Below, one piece after another: positions 11,924 through 23,740 of a DNA stretch of 64,000 nt (the stretch's first letter is position 1; every line of letters begins with the position of its first letter). Both the position numbers and the translations under genes were made by a program. Source of the stretch: Branchiostoma floridae (Eukaryota > Chordata > Leptocardii > Amphioxiformes > Branchiostomatidae); the NCBI RefSeq assembly GCF_000003815.2, contig NC_049997.1, forward strand, positions 1 to 64,000, in the 5' to 3' direction. The notes under the pieces are model-generated. The model ran no database searches. It saw only the letters and a list, made by a program, of their open reading frames with translations, and was not told where the DNA came from.

Positions 11924-11938
11924 GTATATATACAAATA
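11878..11938. repeat. TATG/TA microsatellite
   Basis: GTATGTATGTATG followed by alternating TA and TATATACATA. It directly abuts the vWA-like fragment at 11941. Confidence 0.9.
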
Positions 11939-11940
11939 TC

Positions 11941-12185
11941 TGATGAAACAGGTTTATCTGAAATGGTTAATGGTCTGCATGATGAAGGTGCTACTGTCGT
12001 CATTGCTGTTGTTGGGATGGCTGCAGATGACAGGAGACAAGCTGTTCTTCCACCATTGTTAGCGCAGGGTTGGGAACATGGGTCATCCGATATCCTTGAC
12101 AGAACAGTTGTGTACAACATAGAAGTGGTGTGCAAGTGTTGGACAGGGAACGATGGCAAGATTGTGTGTATGTTTCCATAAACAT
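11941..12185 (+). pseudogene. vWA-like coding fragment, copy 1
   Basis: Open frame reading GLSEMVNGLHDEGATVVIAV then VGMAADDRRQAVLPPLLAQ. The Leu-x-x-x-Val-x-x-Leu helix followed by GATVVIAVVG resembles the alpha-beta unit late in von Willebrand A domains, but length and homology are unproven. A closely similar copy lies inverted at 23195-23440, and sequence beyond both copies (AGTGAGTCTTTT...GTGAAATGTG) recurs near 20260-20330. This looks like a fragment carried by a dispersed repeat. Confidence 0.4.
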
Positions 12186-12734
12186 TTCAGCTTTTGTTAG
12201 CAGTGACAAGTGAGTCTTTTAAACTTTAAAAAAAGCTGAAAGTCATGAGTGAAATGTGCTGCAAGAGGACTGCTACTGGCTACTGCTACTAGTTGATGGG
12301 TTACGCCTTTGCAGGCAGGAAGTAGATTTGTTTTGGTTGCACCCAGCGGAGATGACTTTGTCGTGAATTTGTCTTTTGTTCTGTGGTTACCACATTTGTT
12401 ATTCCCAAACGTTCATTCCTGTCATCCAAATAATATGATGAAGTTTTGTACTAACACCAGGTGACCGTTTCAGTCCATTTAGATTCTAAATCTTTTCATC
12501 TATCCTGCCATTTAAATGCAAAAACTAAGCCTAAATCAGCAGACAAACCTAGATGCATTGACCACCTGAGGGACAGCGCAGATCCTGCCATACTGCTACA
12601 TTATAAACACAGCCCAGCCTTTCCTTCTGTTTTATCTGTCCATTTTTGTACTTATGTTATTTTATTATTTTAAACATTTCCATGGAAGCTTACCTCCTAC
12701 TGAGACCCAATAATGTAACACTGCAGCTTTTGTC

Positions 12735-14797
12735 CGAATGGCAGCTCGTTCCAGACACTTGTGAGTGGCGCTGAAAGGCAGCTCGCTTCAGACACTTGCG
12801 ACAATCGTATTGAGGTCACCTGAGTGGAATTGATTGACATCTCGCTCCAGACACTTGCGACAATCGTATTGAGGTCACCTGAGTGGCATTGATTGACAGC
12901 TCGCTCAGGACACTGCGACAATCATATTGAGGTCACCTGAGTGGCGCCAAATGGCAGCTCGCTCCAGACACTTGCGACAATCGTATTGAGGTCACCTGAG
13001 TGGAATTGATTGACATCTCGCTCCAGACACTTGCGACAATCGTATTGAGGTCACCTGAGTGGAATTGATTGACATCTCGCTCCAGACACTTGCGACAATC
13101 GTATTGAGGTCACCTGAGTGGAATTGATTGACATCTCGCTCCAGACACTTGCGACAATCGTATTGAGGTCACCTGAGTGGAATTGATTGACAGCTCGCTC
13201 CAGACACTTGCGACAATCTTATTGAGGTCACCTGAGTGGAATTGATTGACAGCTCGCTCCAGACACTTGCGACAATCTTATTGAGGTCACCTGAGTGGCA
13301 TTGATTGACATCTCACTCCAGATACTTGCGACAATCGTATTGAGGTCACCTGAGTGGCATTGATTGACAGCTCGCTCCAGACACTTGCGACAACCGTATT
13401 GAGGTCACCTGAGTGGCGCCAAATGGCAGCTCGCTCCAGACACTAAGTGCGACAATCGTATTGAGGTCACCTGAGTGGCATTGATTGACAGCTCGCTCCA
13501 GACACTTGCGACAATCGTATTGAGGTCACCTGAGTGGCATTGATTGACATCTCACTCCAGATACTTGCGACAATCGTATTGAGGTCACCTGAGTGGCATT
13601 GATTGACATCTCACTCCAGATACTTGCGACAATCGTATTGAGGTCACCTGAGTGGCGCCGAAAGGCAGCTTGCTCCAGATACTTGCGACAATCGTATTGA
13701 GGTCACCTGAGTGGCATTGATTGACAGCTCGCTCCAGACACTTGCGACAATCGTATTGAGGTGACCTGAGTGGCGCCGAAAGGCTGCTTGCTCCAGACAC
13801 TTGCGACAATCATATTGAGGTCACCTGAGTGGCGCCAAATGACAGCTCGCTCCAGACACTTGCGACAATCGTATTGAGGTCACCTGAGTGGCGCCAAAAG
13901 GCAGCTTGCTCCAGATACTTGCGACAATCGTATTGAGGTCACCTGAGTGGCATTGATTGACAGCTCGCTCCAGATACTTGCGACAATCGTATTGAGGTCA
14001 CCTGAGTGGCGCCGAAAGGCAGCTTGCTCCAGATACTTGCGACAATCGTATTGAGGTCACCTGAGTGGCATTGATTGACAGCTCGCTCCAGACACTTGCG
14101 ACAATCATATTGAGGTCACCTGAGTGGCATTGATTGACAGCTCGCTCCAGACACTTACGACATTCATATTGAGGTCACCTGAGTGGAATTGATTGACAGC
14201 TCGCTCCAGACACTTGCAACAATCATATTGAGGTCACCTGAGTGGCATTGATTGACAGCTCGCTCAAGACACTTGCGACAATCGAGGTCACCTGAGTGGA
14301 ATTGATTGACAGCTCGCTCCAGACACTTGCAACAATCGTATTGAGGTCACCTGAGTGGCATTGATTGACAGCTCGCTCCAGACACTTGCAACAATCGTAT
14401 TGAGGTCACCTGAGTGGCATTGATTGACAGCTCGCTCCAGACACTTGCAACAATCGTATTGAGGTCACCTGAGTGGCATTGATTGACAGCTCGCTCAAGA
14501 CACTTGCGACAATCGAGGTCACCTGAGTGGCGCCAAATGGCAGCTTCAGACAGACATTTGCGACAATCATATTAAGGTTACCTGAGTGGCGCCAAATGAC
14601 AGCTCGCTCCAGACACTTGAGACAGTTATATCGAGGTCACCTGAGTGGCGCTGAATGGCACCTCGCTCCAGACACTTGCAACAATCGTATTAAGGTTACC
14701 TGAGCAGCACCGAATGGCAGCTCGCTCCAGAAACTTGCGATAGTTGTATTAAGGTCACCTGAGTGGCGCCAAATTGCAGATCACTCCGACACTTGTG
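12735..14797. repeat. 59-bp minisatellite, about 35 copies
   Basis: The unit contains GACACTTGCGACAATCGTAT, TGAGGTCACCTGAGTGG and a variable AATTGATTGACAGCTCGCTC segment. Three alternatives occupy the variable part (CATTGATTGACAG, AATTGATTGACAT, GCGCCAAATGGCAG) and are interspersed, suggesting unequal exchange. Nearly every unit has AGGTCA and CACCTG. The first and last units are degenerate. No spacer/repeat asymmetry, so not a CRISPR array. Confidence 0.95.
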
Positions 14798-14799
14798 AT

Positions 14800-17694
14800 T
14801 TAGCCCCGCCTATTGAAAGCTTCTTGCAATTCAGCTCCTTGCTGGGATGAGAAAGTTTAAGTCAGCCCACCCAATAACCAACCACATATATGACTTGACA
14901 GTACATTTTATCCCAAGAGGTACAGTTCAAGTGTATACTATTTGAGCAATGTTCAATGTTTCTATCTCACAACTGTGCGGTCAATACAAATTCTCTCAAT
15001 TTCTGGCAGCAACACAAAGTTTTCCCAATGCCTTTCGACGATTGCGTAATATTCACATTGTCAAGCTTTTGGAGCTCCTTTCCGAGTATTGAATAAGAAC
15101 TTATTGCCACGCTTGTTCACATTTAAAAAGTGTAGGAAACTATCTCATTTGGTTGCTCAGAGAATATATACCTAGTACTTAGTATTTCTGACCTATTTGG
15201 CTTATCTTGCTTGCAGTAAGCCAGTGCGATCTCTACCAACAACCTCATTATACATTGTAGTTCCAGGACAATTTCCTTTATTCCATGTGAATTTTCGACC
15301 CTGCCACACAAATAAGATTAAAATACAATCCATCAGGAAGAAAAACAATTTTCTCCCAGTCTTTGAAAAAAAGATGAGTAACTTCAACTGTGCAGCTGTG
15401 GAACCATGGGAGAAAATGCAAATTCGGCAAAATTAGCCAAAAATTTATAGACCCTTACGTTCCTTTACATTTTTCACTGTGTAGCAGGTGTTTTCATCAG
15501 GCCTCAAGGCCTTTGGCTCTGCTTTCCTAGCAGCTTTCTTATTCTAACAGTTTTTACCTGATCTTTTTCAGCACAGTAGGCATGCATGTTTGTGTGCGAT
15601 GTCTCCTTAGCAATGTGCTGGCCAATTAACCATACTTTTTAGTAGGTTGCATCTGTATCCCTCTTCAACACGCGGCTTGTAGATATATGTATGGAGTGCG
15701 AGATGTATTAGGCTTGCTTCTGTAGGCTGGTATTTTGACAGGATTTCAGCAGGAATTAGTATAGTCACAAGCTTTATGGCACTCTTGCTAATAGCCTTTC
15801 CGTCACATTTTGCACACTCATACTGACAATGTTGGATAGGTTCTTCTATGCTGGCAAAGGAAGTTTGCAGAGGAAGGGATCCAGGGTTTGTCGGTGCATT
15901 ATAGGTTGAGGGGCCAAGACGGGATGAGGGGCCAAGAGGTGGGTTGGGAGGTCAGAAACATTGATACAGAGAGAACAGACACACAATGTGAATTGTACTA
16001 AGTCTTGTAGTTTTTTTTTACTTTATTCATATTAAGTGGAACAAATCAATGTGAATTCATGTTAACAAAAATCTGATGTGTGCTTGTTTTTTTTTCAGAC
16101 TCAAAGAATGATACGGATAGGAGTTCTTACCACTAGCATAACAGTACTTGCGCACCGATATCTCTACCATACAGGAGAACATCAAACACATTTCTAACTG
16201 CAAGTTTTACATACATGTTAAATGCCATTTGTACAAGTAACAATGATGTTTGTATCAGTCTGATACGTACATTATGTCATGCAGAGAAAGAAAATTTGGG
16301 TGTTGGAATTAAAGAAGAACATCTTTTGCTGAAATTTCTGAAGGAATCATCAAAGACAAACAAAACTCTACTTGTACTTGAAATAATGAATTTCATTTCT
16401 TAATTTTCAGGCAAGTACTCTGCACTGTACTGTACTGTACAACATATCCAGATGGTAGATATGGTTAGATCAGTGAGTCAGTGACACTGACAGTTGATGA
16501 TCAGGAAAGTACCACATGCCAAAAGCAACTGAGCTATGTCCGTCCGTCTGTAGGACCCTAGTTGCTGTGTGGTTTCCGACTCAGGCTGCCAAATATTTTC
16601 TTTTTACCACACAATTATTTCCCCATGATCATTTACATGATTGTAAGAATTCAAACTCTCTCGACGACAACTGTTTCCCTAATGTCTACAACTTATCAGC
16701 CTTCGAAACAACCGTTATCTCCGTGCACAATTATTTCCAAATTTTTAGTTCATTGCCTTGAAGTGCCACTGGTCCAATGACCTTGCTCTGAGCAATCTCG
16801 TTAAAAATAATGTATAGTTACTGTAATATTCTATAGACAAAGAACAAGATAGAAACCAATATTCATTGAGTACAGGCCAGATTGTCTGCCAAAGCGTAAT
16901 GTAAAATGCTTTGCCGGTTGTACGACTCTTTTTGGTGCCGACATGCCCTGGACGTGTGCGTGGCCAGGATCTCCCGCAAAATCGCTTTATGTTGATAATA
17001 ACAATTTCATACTGTGTGCATTTTACACGCTGGCAGTTTTCAGGTCATTTTTACAGCGTATGCCAATTTTTAGCGTGCACTGCCAATCAATTTGTTGATG
17101 ATGTTTGACAAATTTTGTGCAGTTATCTCATTGTCATGCAATTTTAGTCATGACTAACAAATATTCATGCAGTGATTTCGAACCAGTTTGGGATTTGGGG
17201 ATTCTGTGCAATTGACCGAAATGTGTGGTTATCCGGTGTGCAATTAACTGGCTTCTCTGCACTAAGGGAATGAAAGGGCAGATTCTGAAGTAATATAGCT
17301 AGTATGGCAGACAGCAATCACCCATACTGGAGGACCAATGACTACACATGGCTAAAACCTTATGATTGACAAATTAAATGTTACATGTGGTCATTGGTCA
17401 GTAGGATTGTATGTTTGATGATCTTTCATCATACAACCATGGAGTACTACATTTTTGTATATCCCCTGTGCCATACAATGTTTGTATCACAAGTGTTTAT
17501 GGCTGACTTGCTTGCTTCCTTTTTCTATCGTGACATTATTTAATTTCTATTTTGTGTTGTTTTTAGGCAGCTTTTTTCTTATAATTGTTTAGTTTTTTTT
17601 TAGATTACTCTCATCAGTTTTTTTTATCCACATGCCATTGTATGATGTTGTTCTGTCAAATGTACAGTGTTCAAGTTATGCCTCACAGTCACAG
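14800..17694. other. Intergenic stretch without identified features
   Basis: Checked on both strands. Short reading frames occur (for example 16215-16403 and 16516-16780), but none has flanking splice signals plus a recognisable motif. A GGGGCCAAGA duplication lies near 15911-15940 and a (TGTAC)n near 16425-16440. Confidence 0.4.
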
Positions 17695-19820
17695 CCTCTG
17701 TGAAAATTCAAGCGTCTCAGACGGCGAAACGCCGTTTGCGACAACCGTCCAAGGCGTCTTAAATTATTGGGACGCTTTGGACGGTTACGGCGGCGGACGG
17801 CATGGGACGGGCTTTTGAACGCCCGACGAAACGTCCAAGACGGTCCGAACGGCATAACAAACGCTTGGACGCGTCTAGATTGGCACTTTAGACGCGTCCG
17901 GTCGGACGTTCGGGACGTCCGAGACGGCGTCTGAAAGCGGGCAGCCGGACGCTCCCGCGCTCCGTCGGGCGGGCCCCCCGCTGGGAACAGACGTCTCTGC
18001 GGACGGACCAGACGCCGATTGCGACGGACGTAAATGACGTAATCCAGGCTGCTGGGACGGATCGGACGCCGGTTACGACGGGCATAAACGGCGTAATCCA
18101 GGCCGCTGGTACGGGCGGTTAGCCTCCACCACGCCTTCCCACGGGGGGTACAGATCGTAAAATTCGACAGAAAATGGAATGAAAGGCCAAGAGGCTGTCA
18201 TCGCTATATTATTAAAGGTTAATATCTGGGCCAAACTCCTAGCAAAATATTTTTTCTTCAAGACACAGTTTTAGTTAGTCAGGCAGTACGGTAGAAACTC
18301 ATAACGGGCCGGTGCATTTAATTTGGAACGTGCGTAGACGGCTGCCCGGACGCCGTTTCTGACGCCGTCCGGTCACGGCTATAATTTTATGGCCTGTTGG
18401 GACAAGCGTTGCCACATACCAAACAAACAAATATTCAGCCAGGCATTGAATTGTAGAAGACCACCCACCACCGGGCCGTCAGGTTTAGCTAAAATCAAAC
18501 ACAACTTGAACAAATTTCTTCGTAAATTGTTTACACGTACTCCGCGGTGTTTAATCAACTTTGCTACATGTACGAAATTCAATCCGGCCTTCAATCGTGT
18601 CCGCGGCTTTTTGTGCCGCCGTGCCGACACGTTACATCAGAATGGACGAGCCCACATAACATCAAGGGTAAATACAGGACGTTTGAAATTTTCTATCGTA
18701 AATTTTAATTGCACCAGTATTTGCTAAAGACTGGATATATAAATGTGAAATAACGTTAAATTTTCTACAAAGATCATAAGTCATTTTTTTTATTTCGAGG
18801 TAGCGAAATAAAGTCTTCCGTTTCATAAGTTCCTAACCCCAAGTAGTTGGAAGAGCCGACTAAGATTTTGATTGGCACCGGCAAAATCGGTAGGTGCTAT
18901 CTCATTATCTGTTGTCTAAATCTACATTTTAACAGCATTATCATTCTTAATAGAAACAACAGATATTTTTTACAAGTATTCTACAACGTGTTCATAATTC
19001 TTTTTATTTTGTGGCATCAAAACAAGATCCTAAAATTTATCATTTCTTCGCGTATGTGGGGAGGGCACCCGTAACAACAAGTCGTCGGTAAACTTTGCAA
19101 CAGATGATTGTACAAAAAATTAGAATAAAATGCGAAGTATTCACTTACCGGCGCCTGCAAAGTATCGACAATCAGCTAACGGAAGAACCGCTGCTTCTTT
19201 TGACGTCTGTCACATCTGTGATTTCTGCTGTCCAAGGTTTGCTGCTTCGAGTAAGTAGTATAATTTTTCCCCCTTGTCGGCGCACGACAAATAATTTTTG
19301 TACATTCTTTTTAGTATAAATAACGGATACAGTCATCGCCGTAAACCCAACATCAGCTGCTACGTCTAGACGTGAAGTCCTTGGTCCAAAAGTGCGCAAA
19401 ATTTAACAAACGGACATGAAATCCACAGAAATAGTCACCTTCTGAACATAAGTCCTGCAACCGCCGGAGTGTTCAACGGTCTGAAATTCGAATTCACCCG
19501 CTGAAATTGGCGCATGTGCAGAAGTTAAAACGTCATGTTTCCCGTGGGGATCATAAGAAAAGACGCAGCCGTCTGCCGGCGTCGGGTGACTAAGTATTTT
19601 ATAGCCCCATCAGTGGCCGTCTCCGACGGCAATGGAAGGTCTTTCAGCCGTTCGGGCGTTCACCATAAAAACTGACAGAACGGCACGGACGCTCACGATG
19701 TGTCCGCGGCCGTTTCGGACGGCAATGAACGCGTCCAGAATGTCTGAAACGCGCTCGGACGCCATTGGACGCTTGTAGACGCCGTCCGGGCAGTTTCGGA
19801 CGCTTGAATTTTCACAGAGG
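17695..19820. mobile_element. 2.1-kb TIR transposon with GGACG arrays
   Basis: A perfect 22-bp inverted terminal repeat, CCTCTGTGAAAATTCAAGCG plus TC at 17695-17716, is mirrored at 19799-19820. Several hundred base pairs inside each end are unusually G+C-rich and dense in GGACG/CGTCC motifs with spacings near 10-20 bp, like subterminal transposase-binding arrays. The A+T-rich centre (about 18150-19560) has only short open frames (for example 18389-18727) with no recognisable transposase, so it is probably non-autonomous. No clear target-site duplication was seen. Confidence 0.7.
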
Positions 19821-19871
19821 AGTACCTTGTTTTGTTTGATTCCTGTGTTGTGTGATATGTATACATGTACA

Positions 19872-20172
19872 GGGCTCGAAAATTACCTGCACCAGACCTG
19901 CACACTAAATTTAGAAAGTATTGATCATATTCAAATTGTTCAGGAACCATTGGTATTCTTTCTTTTCCTACTTTATAGGTGGTAACAGCCAATGCAGCTA
20001 ATAACAATCCACATGCACATACAAACTGTACATCAAAGGACATTATTTGAAATGTATAAAACGCAGTACATGGACCAGTGCAGGTAAGGTGCAGGTAGAC
20101 ATCAGAAATACCTGCACAGCTCTTATTTTACCTGCACTAACCTGCATATGCAGCTCACGTATTTCGAGCCCT
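19872..20172 (+). mobile_element. hAT-like MITE with CAGGGCTCGAAA termini
   Basis: Starts CAGGGCTCGAAAATTACCTG and ends CGTATTTCGAGCCCTG, about 301 bp. The subterminal regions are dense in ACCTGCA/TGCAGGT motifs. A truncated inverted copy lies at 1166-1350, and 763-1100 has related ends. The flanks show no perfect duplication. Confidence 0.7.
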
Positions 20173-20334
20173 GGTATATATCATGTACAAATGTACAACT
20201 AAGCCCATCTCCCAGCCCAGGTGACAATCTTCAAAGATGTGATGAGGATTTTACCAAAGTTCAAGCCGTCCTCTTTCATCACATTTCACACATGGTTTTC
20301 AGCTTATAAAGATAAAAAGACTCACTTGTTAATA

Positions 20335-20670
20335 CCTTTGCCAAGAAGGTAAATATGTTTCCAGTGCGGTTTGCTTGAATGTGTGTCTTTATATCTAGGT
20401 GTGTTTGTCACCAGGATAGCTCCAGAAGTAGTGCATGGAGCCTTATGATATTTGGCAGGTGGGCAGCGGTTTAAGAGTGCCTCCTTGTGGCTTTTTAAGC
20501 AGACTCCAGTTTTGACATGATATTTGTGTGGTAGAGAGTAAGTGTAGGTCTTGGACCCCTAGCAGGTTTTTTTTAACTGCAGGGGCCAATTTCGTTTCAG
20601 ATTTTGCAAACTTGAGTAACTCAAGAAGTTGTTGATGAATCATTACCATTTGATTCATAAGGTTAGCTCA
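20335..20670 (+). repeat. Dispersed repeat (GCCAAGAAGG family), partial
   Basis: Begins CTTTGCCAAGAAGG and shares TGATATTTGGCAGGTGGG, GGACCCCTAGC and ACTCAAGAAG blocks with 26222-27525 and 42205-43085. Confidence 0.5.
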
Positions 20671-20859
20671 TAAGTTATGATTTGCAGAATTAGATAAGTC
20701 TAGAAACTTAAGGCACATTTATGCTAGCAAAGACAACATGTTATATAATGCGCAGGTAATGTGGCCTTGGACTTTTCCGGGTCTAATTTAATTAATGTAT
20801 GTAAGGCTAACTGTATGCCACAGACAAATGTACAGAAGACTTCTATTATTCCTCCCTTT

Positions 20860-22545
20860 TTTCACATCATCTTCCATATTATGTCTTCTGGGTCTAGGCA
20901 TTTCTATCATTCTTCCTTGCGTGTAGGCTACTATCATTCCTTATTTCTTGTGCTCTTGTAGTAGATTTATAATCTTGAACATAGGCTACTTAATCATAAT
21001 TCTTTCTTTCTTATGCATATGCTGCTATCATCCTTTCTTGTGGGTGGGATGGTATCTATTAATTCCTTCTTTAAGCAGCTCTTGTCTATCAACCCTTTTC
21101 TTGCGTGAGCATAGGCCTGTATACTATATTGCTTCTGAAGAGTGCTTGGCTTGGTTTGAAGCATGTATAATCATTGTCACTTTTTTCTTGCATGTATATA
21201 GACTTAAGGATAATTCCTGCTTCCTTGTGCAATTAGACTTCTACTATTCCTCCCTTTTTTCACCTTCTCTTCCATATTCTTTCTTCTGGGTAGGTAATTC
21301 TATCATTCTTCTTTGTGCGTAGGCTACTATCATTCCTTATTTCTTGTACACTAGTAGTAGATTTATAATCTTTAACAACATTAGGCTAAGTTAATGAAAA
21401 TTTCTTTCTTTCTTGTGCATATGCTGCTATCGTCCTTTCTTGTGGGTGGGATGCTATTAACCTTTTTTTCTAATAGCACTTAGCAGCTCTTACTTCTATC
21501 TATCATTCCTTATTAATCGGCTTCTATAATTGACCTTCTTTCCTGTGCACAGGTACAGTGTAACATTACCAACCCCTATGGTACATGCATGATATGATAA
21601 ATACATGTAACTGTTACACCATCTTTCAGAGTCTTAATGCCCAGCTTGGTTTGAAGCATCCGATCTGATATCACCACTATTTTCTAGCATGTAGGCTTTA
21701 GAATCTATCATTCCTTCTTCCTCATGAAAAGGCTTGTATTATTCCTTTTTTTCGCATAGACTAATACATTCTTTCTTGTGTGTAGGCAATATATATTTAT
21801 GCTACCATCTTTTTCTTGCATGTAGGCTTCTATCATTCTTCTTTCTTGCACTTAGAATTGCTTCTATGATTCTTCCTTGCGCGTATAGGCTTCTCACTGA
21901 GTATCATTCTTCTTTCTTGCACTTAGAATTGCTTCTATGATTCTTCCTTGCACGTAGGCTTCTATCATTCTTCTTTCTTGCACTTAGAATTGCTTCTATG
22001 ATTCTTCCTTGCGCGTATAGGCTTCTCACTGAGTATCATTCTTCTTTCTTGCACTTAGAATTGCTTCTATGATTCTTCCTTGCGCGTATAGGCTTCTCAC
22101 TGAGTATCATTCTTCTTTCTTGCACTTAGAATTGCTTCTATGATTCTTCCTTGCGCGTAGGCTTCTATCATTCTTCTTTCTTGCACTTAGAATTGCTTCT
22201 ATGATTCTTCCTTGCGCGTATAGGCTTCTCACTGAGTATCATTCTTCTTTCTTGCACTTAGAATTGCTTCTATGATTCTTCCTTGCACGTAGGCTTCTAT
22301 CATTCTTCTTTCTTGCACTTAGAATTGCTTCTATGATTCTTCCTTGCGCGTATAGGCTTCTCACTGAGTATCATTCTTCTTTCTTGCACTTAGAATTGCT
22401 TCTATGATTCTTCCTTGCGCGTAGGCTTCTATCATTCTTCTTTCTTGCACTTAGAATTGCTTCTATGATTCTTCCTTGCGCGTAGGCTTTTATCATTCTT
22501 CTTTCTTGCACATAGAATTGCTCCTACCATTCTTCCTTGTGCGTA
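20860..22545. repeat. Tandem array of alternating 61- and 71-bp units
   Basis: From about 21820 the array is regular. The shared core is TTCTTTCTTGCACTTAGAAT plus TGCTTCTATGATTCTTCCTT, joined by either a short linker (GCRCGTAGGCTTCTATCATTC) or a long one (GCGCGTATAGGCTTCTCACT then GAGTATCATTC). Left of that the same motifs are diverged and irregular. Weak echoes (GGCTTCTATATTCTTTCTTC) continue near 24120-24370. Confidence 0.9.
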
Positions 22546-22721
22546 GTCATTTATCGTTCCTTATTTCTTGTGCATACATTTATTATCCTGCGCATAAATA
22601 GGCTACTTATTGATAATTTCTTTCTTTCATGTGCATATACTACAGTAACTATCATCCTTGCGGATGGAATGCTATTGACATGGGAGTCGCCTTTTTTAGT
22701 TCACTTTTGAAACAGTCATTT

Positions 22722-22795
22722 TTGCATGGGGTGGGAGATGGCTGAAATGTGCTGTATTTGCTCGCAAATGTTGCCTGTCTAGCTCGTATCTGATT
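22722..22795 (+). repeat. Short dispersed repeat terminus
   Basis: GATGGCTGAAATGTGCTGTA followed by TTTGCTCGCAAATG, a small stem-loop. Shared with 9350-9405 and 58969-59031. Confidence 0.45.
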
Positions 22796-23194
22796 TGCTT
22801 ATGAATTTAGAAATTCACTGCATTCGATAATAGAAAAATTTGATATCAATTGATTAGTTATGTAAATGTGGAACTGATTTGCATAATCAATGGAAAATGC
22901 TATAATTATATAGACAATTTGTATAAAGGCAGGAATTTTATATAGACATAAATCATGCAAATCATAACTTAACAAAATCTAATAGAATAACCAATATCTA
23001 GTAGAATAACCATCTTTGCAAGATAAGACTTGCATACTTTAATCTAGCTTTTTTAGCAGAGATGATGATCAGCTGATGTAATGTATGTAAATTTGGACGT
23101 CATTTGCATACTTGAGTCAACCCGACACACCGCACTTGAAAAAGGTTAACTTTTTTTGGCAAAGGTATGAAACGGTCATGTCAGTGAAAAGTTT

Positions 23195-23440
23195 ATGGAA
23201 ACATACACACAATCTTGCCATCGTTCCCTGTCCAACACTTGCACACCACTTCTATGTTGTACACATTACTGTTCTGTCAAGGATGTTGGAAAAGCCCATC
23301 CTCCCGACCATACGCTAACAATGGTGGAAGAACAGCTTGTCTCCTGTCATCTGGAGTCATCCCAACAACAGCAATGACGACAGTAGCACCTTCATCATGC
23401 AGACCATTAACCATTTCAGATAAACTTGTGTCACTAATTG
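23195..23440 (-). pseudogene. vWA-like coding fragment, copy 2 (inverted)
   Basis: Reverse-complement relative of 11941-12185. The minus-strand frame reads SLSEMVNGLHDEGATVVIAV then VGMTPDDRRQAVLPPLLAYG. The two copies differ by substitutions and a few indels. Immediately left of its 5' side (plus 23457) a separate TIR element starts. Confidence 0.4.
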
Positions 23441-23456
23441 GTGAAAACGTCAATAC

Positions 23457-23740
23457 TAGGGGTGGATACCGGTTCAGCAACATATGGTACCTCATGGATA
23501 TCTTGAATGTTTTCTCCTAGCAATTCAACTTTTAACCTATTAAAGTAAACCAACATAGAAGAAAGTAGAATATGAATTAAGACTAGTCTTGTATGATTCA
23601 GGCAAAGAGGTTTAGAAGATACCTATTATGAATATATTTACATTTTGTACTTTGTTCTAAGTCTTGATTTGGACTCAGGTTTTAGATGTTATATACATCG
23701 TAGGACAGAATCCGATGCAGTGAGCCGGTATCCACCCCTA
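23457..23740. mobile_element. 284-bp MITE with TAGGGGTGGATACCGG termini
   Basis: TAGGGGTGGATACCGG at 23457-23472 is inverted as CCGGTATCCACCCCTA at 23725-23740, a perfect 16-bp TIR. No ORF. The termini resemble hAT-type ends, but no 8-bp duplication was found. Confidence 0.7.

Noticed and set aside
12735-14797. CRISPR-like array
   Set aside because: Whole 59-bp units repeat with graded divergence; there are no unique spacers and the context is eukaryotic.
18389-18727. 112-codon ORF inside the 2.1-kb TIR element as a transposase
   Set aside because: No catalytic or DNA-binding motif and an equally open antisense frame.
19693-20043. 116-codon minus-strand ORF
   Set aside because: Crosses the end of one transposon and the body of a MITE; composition only.
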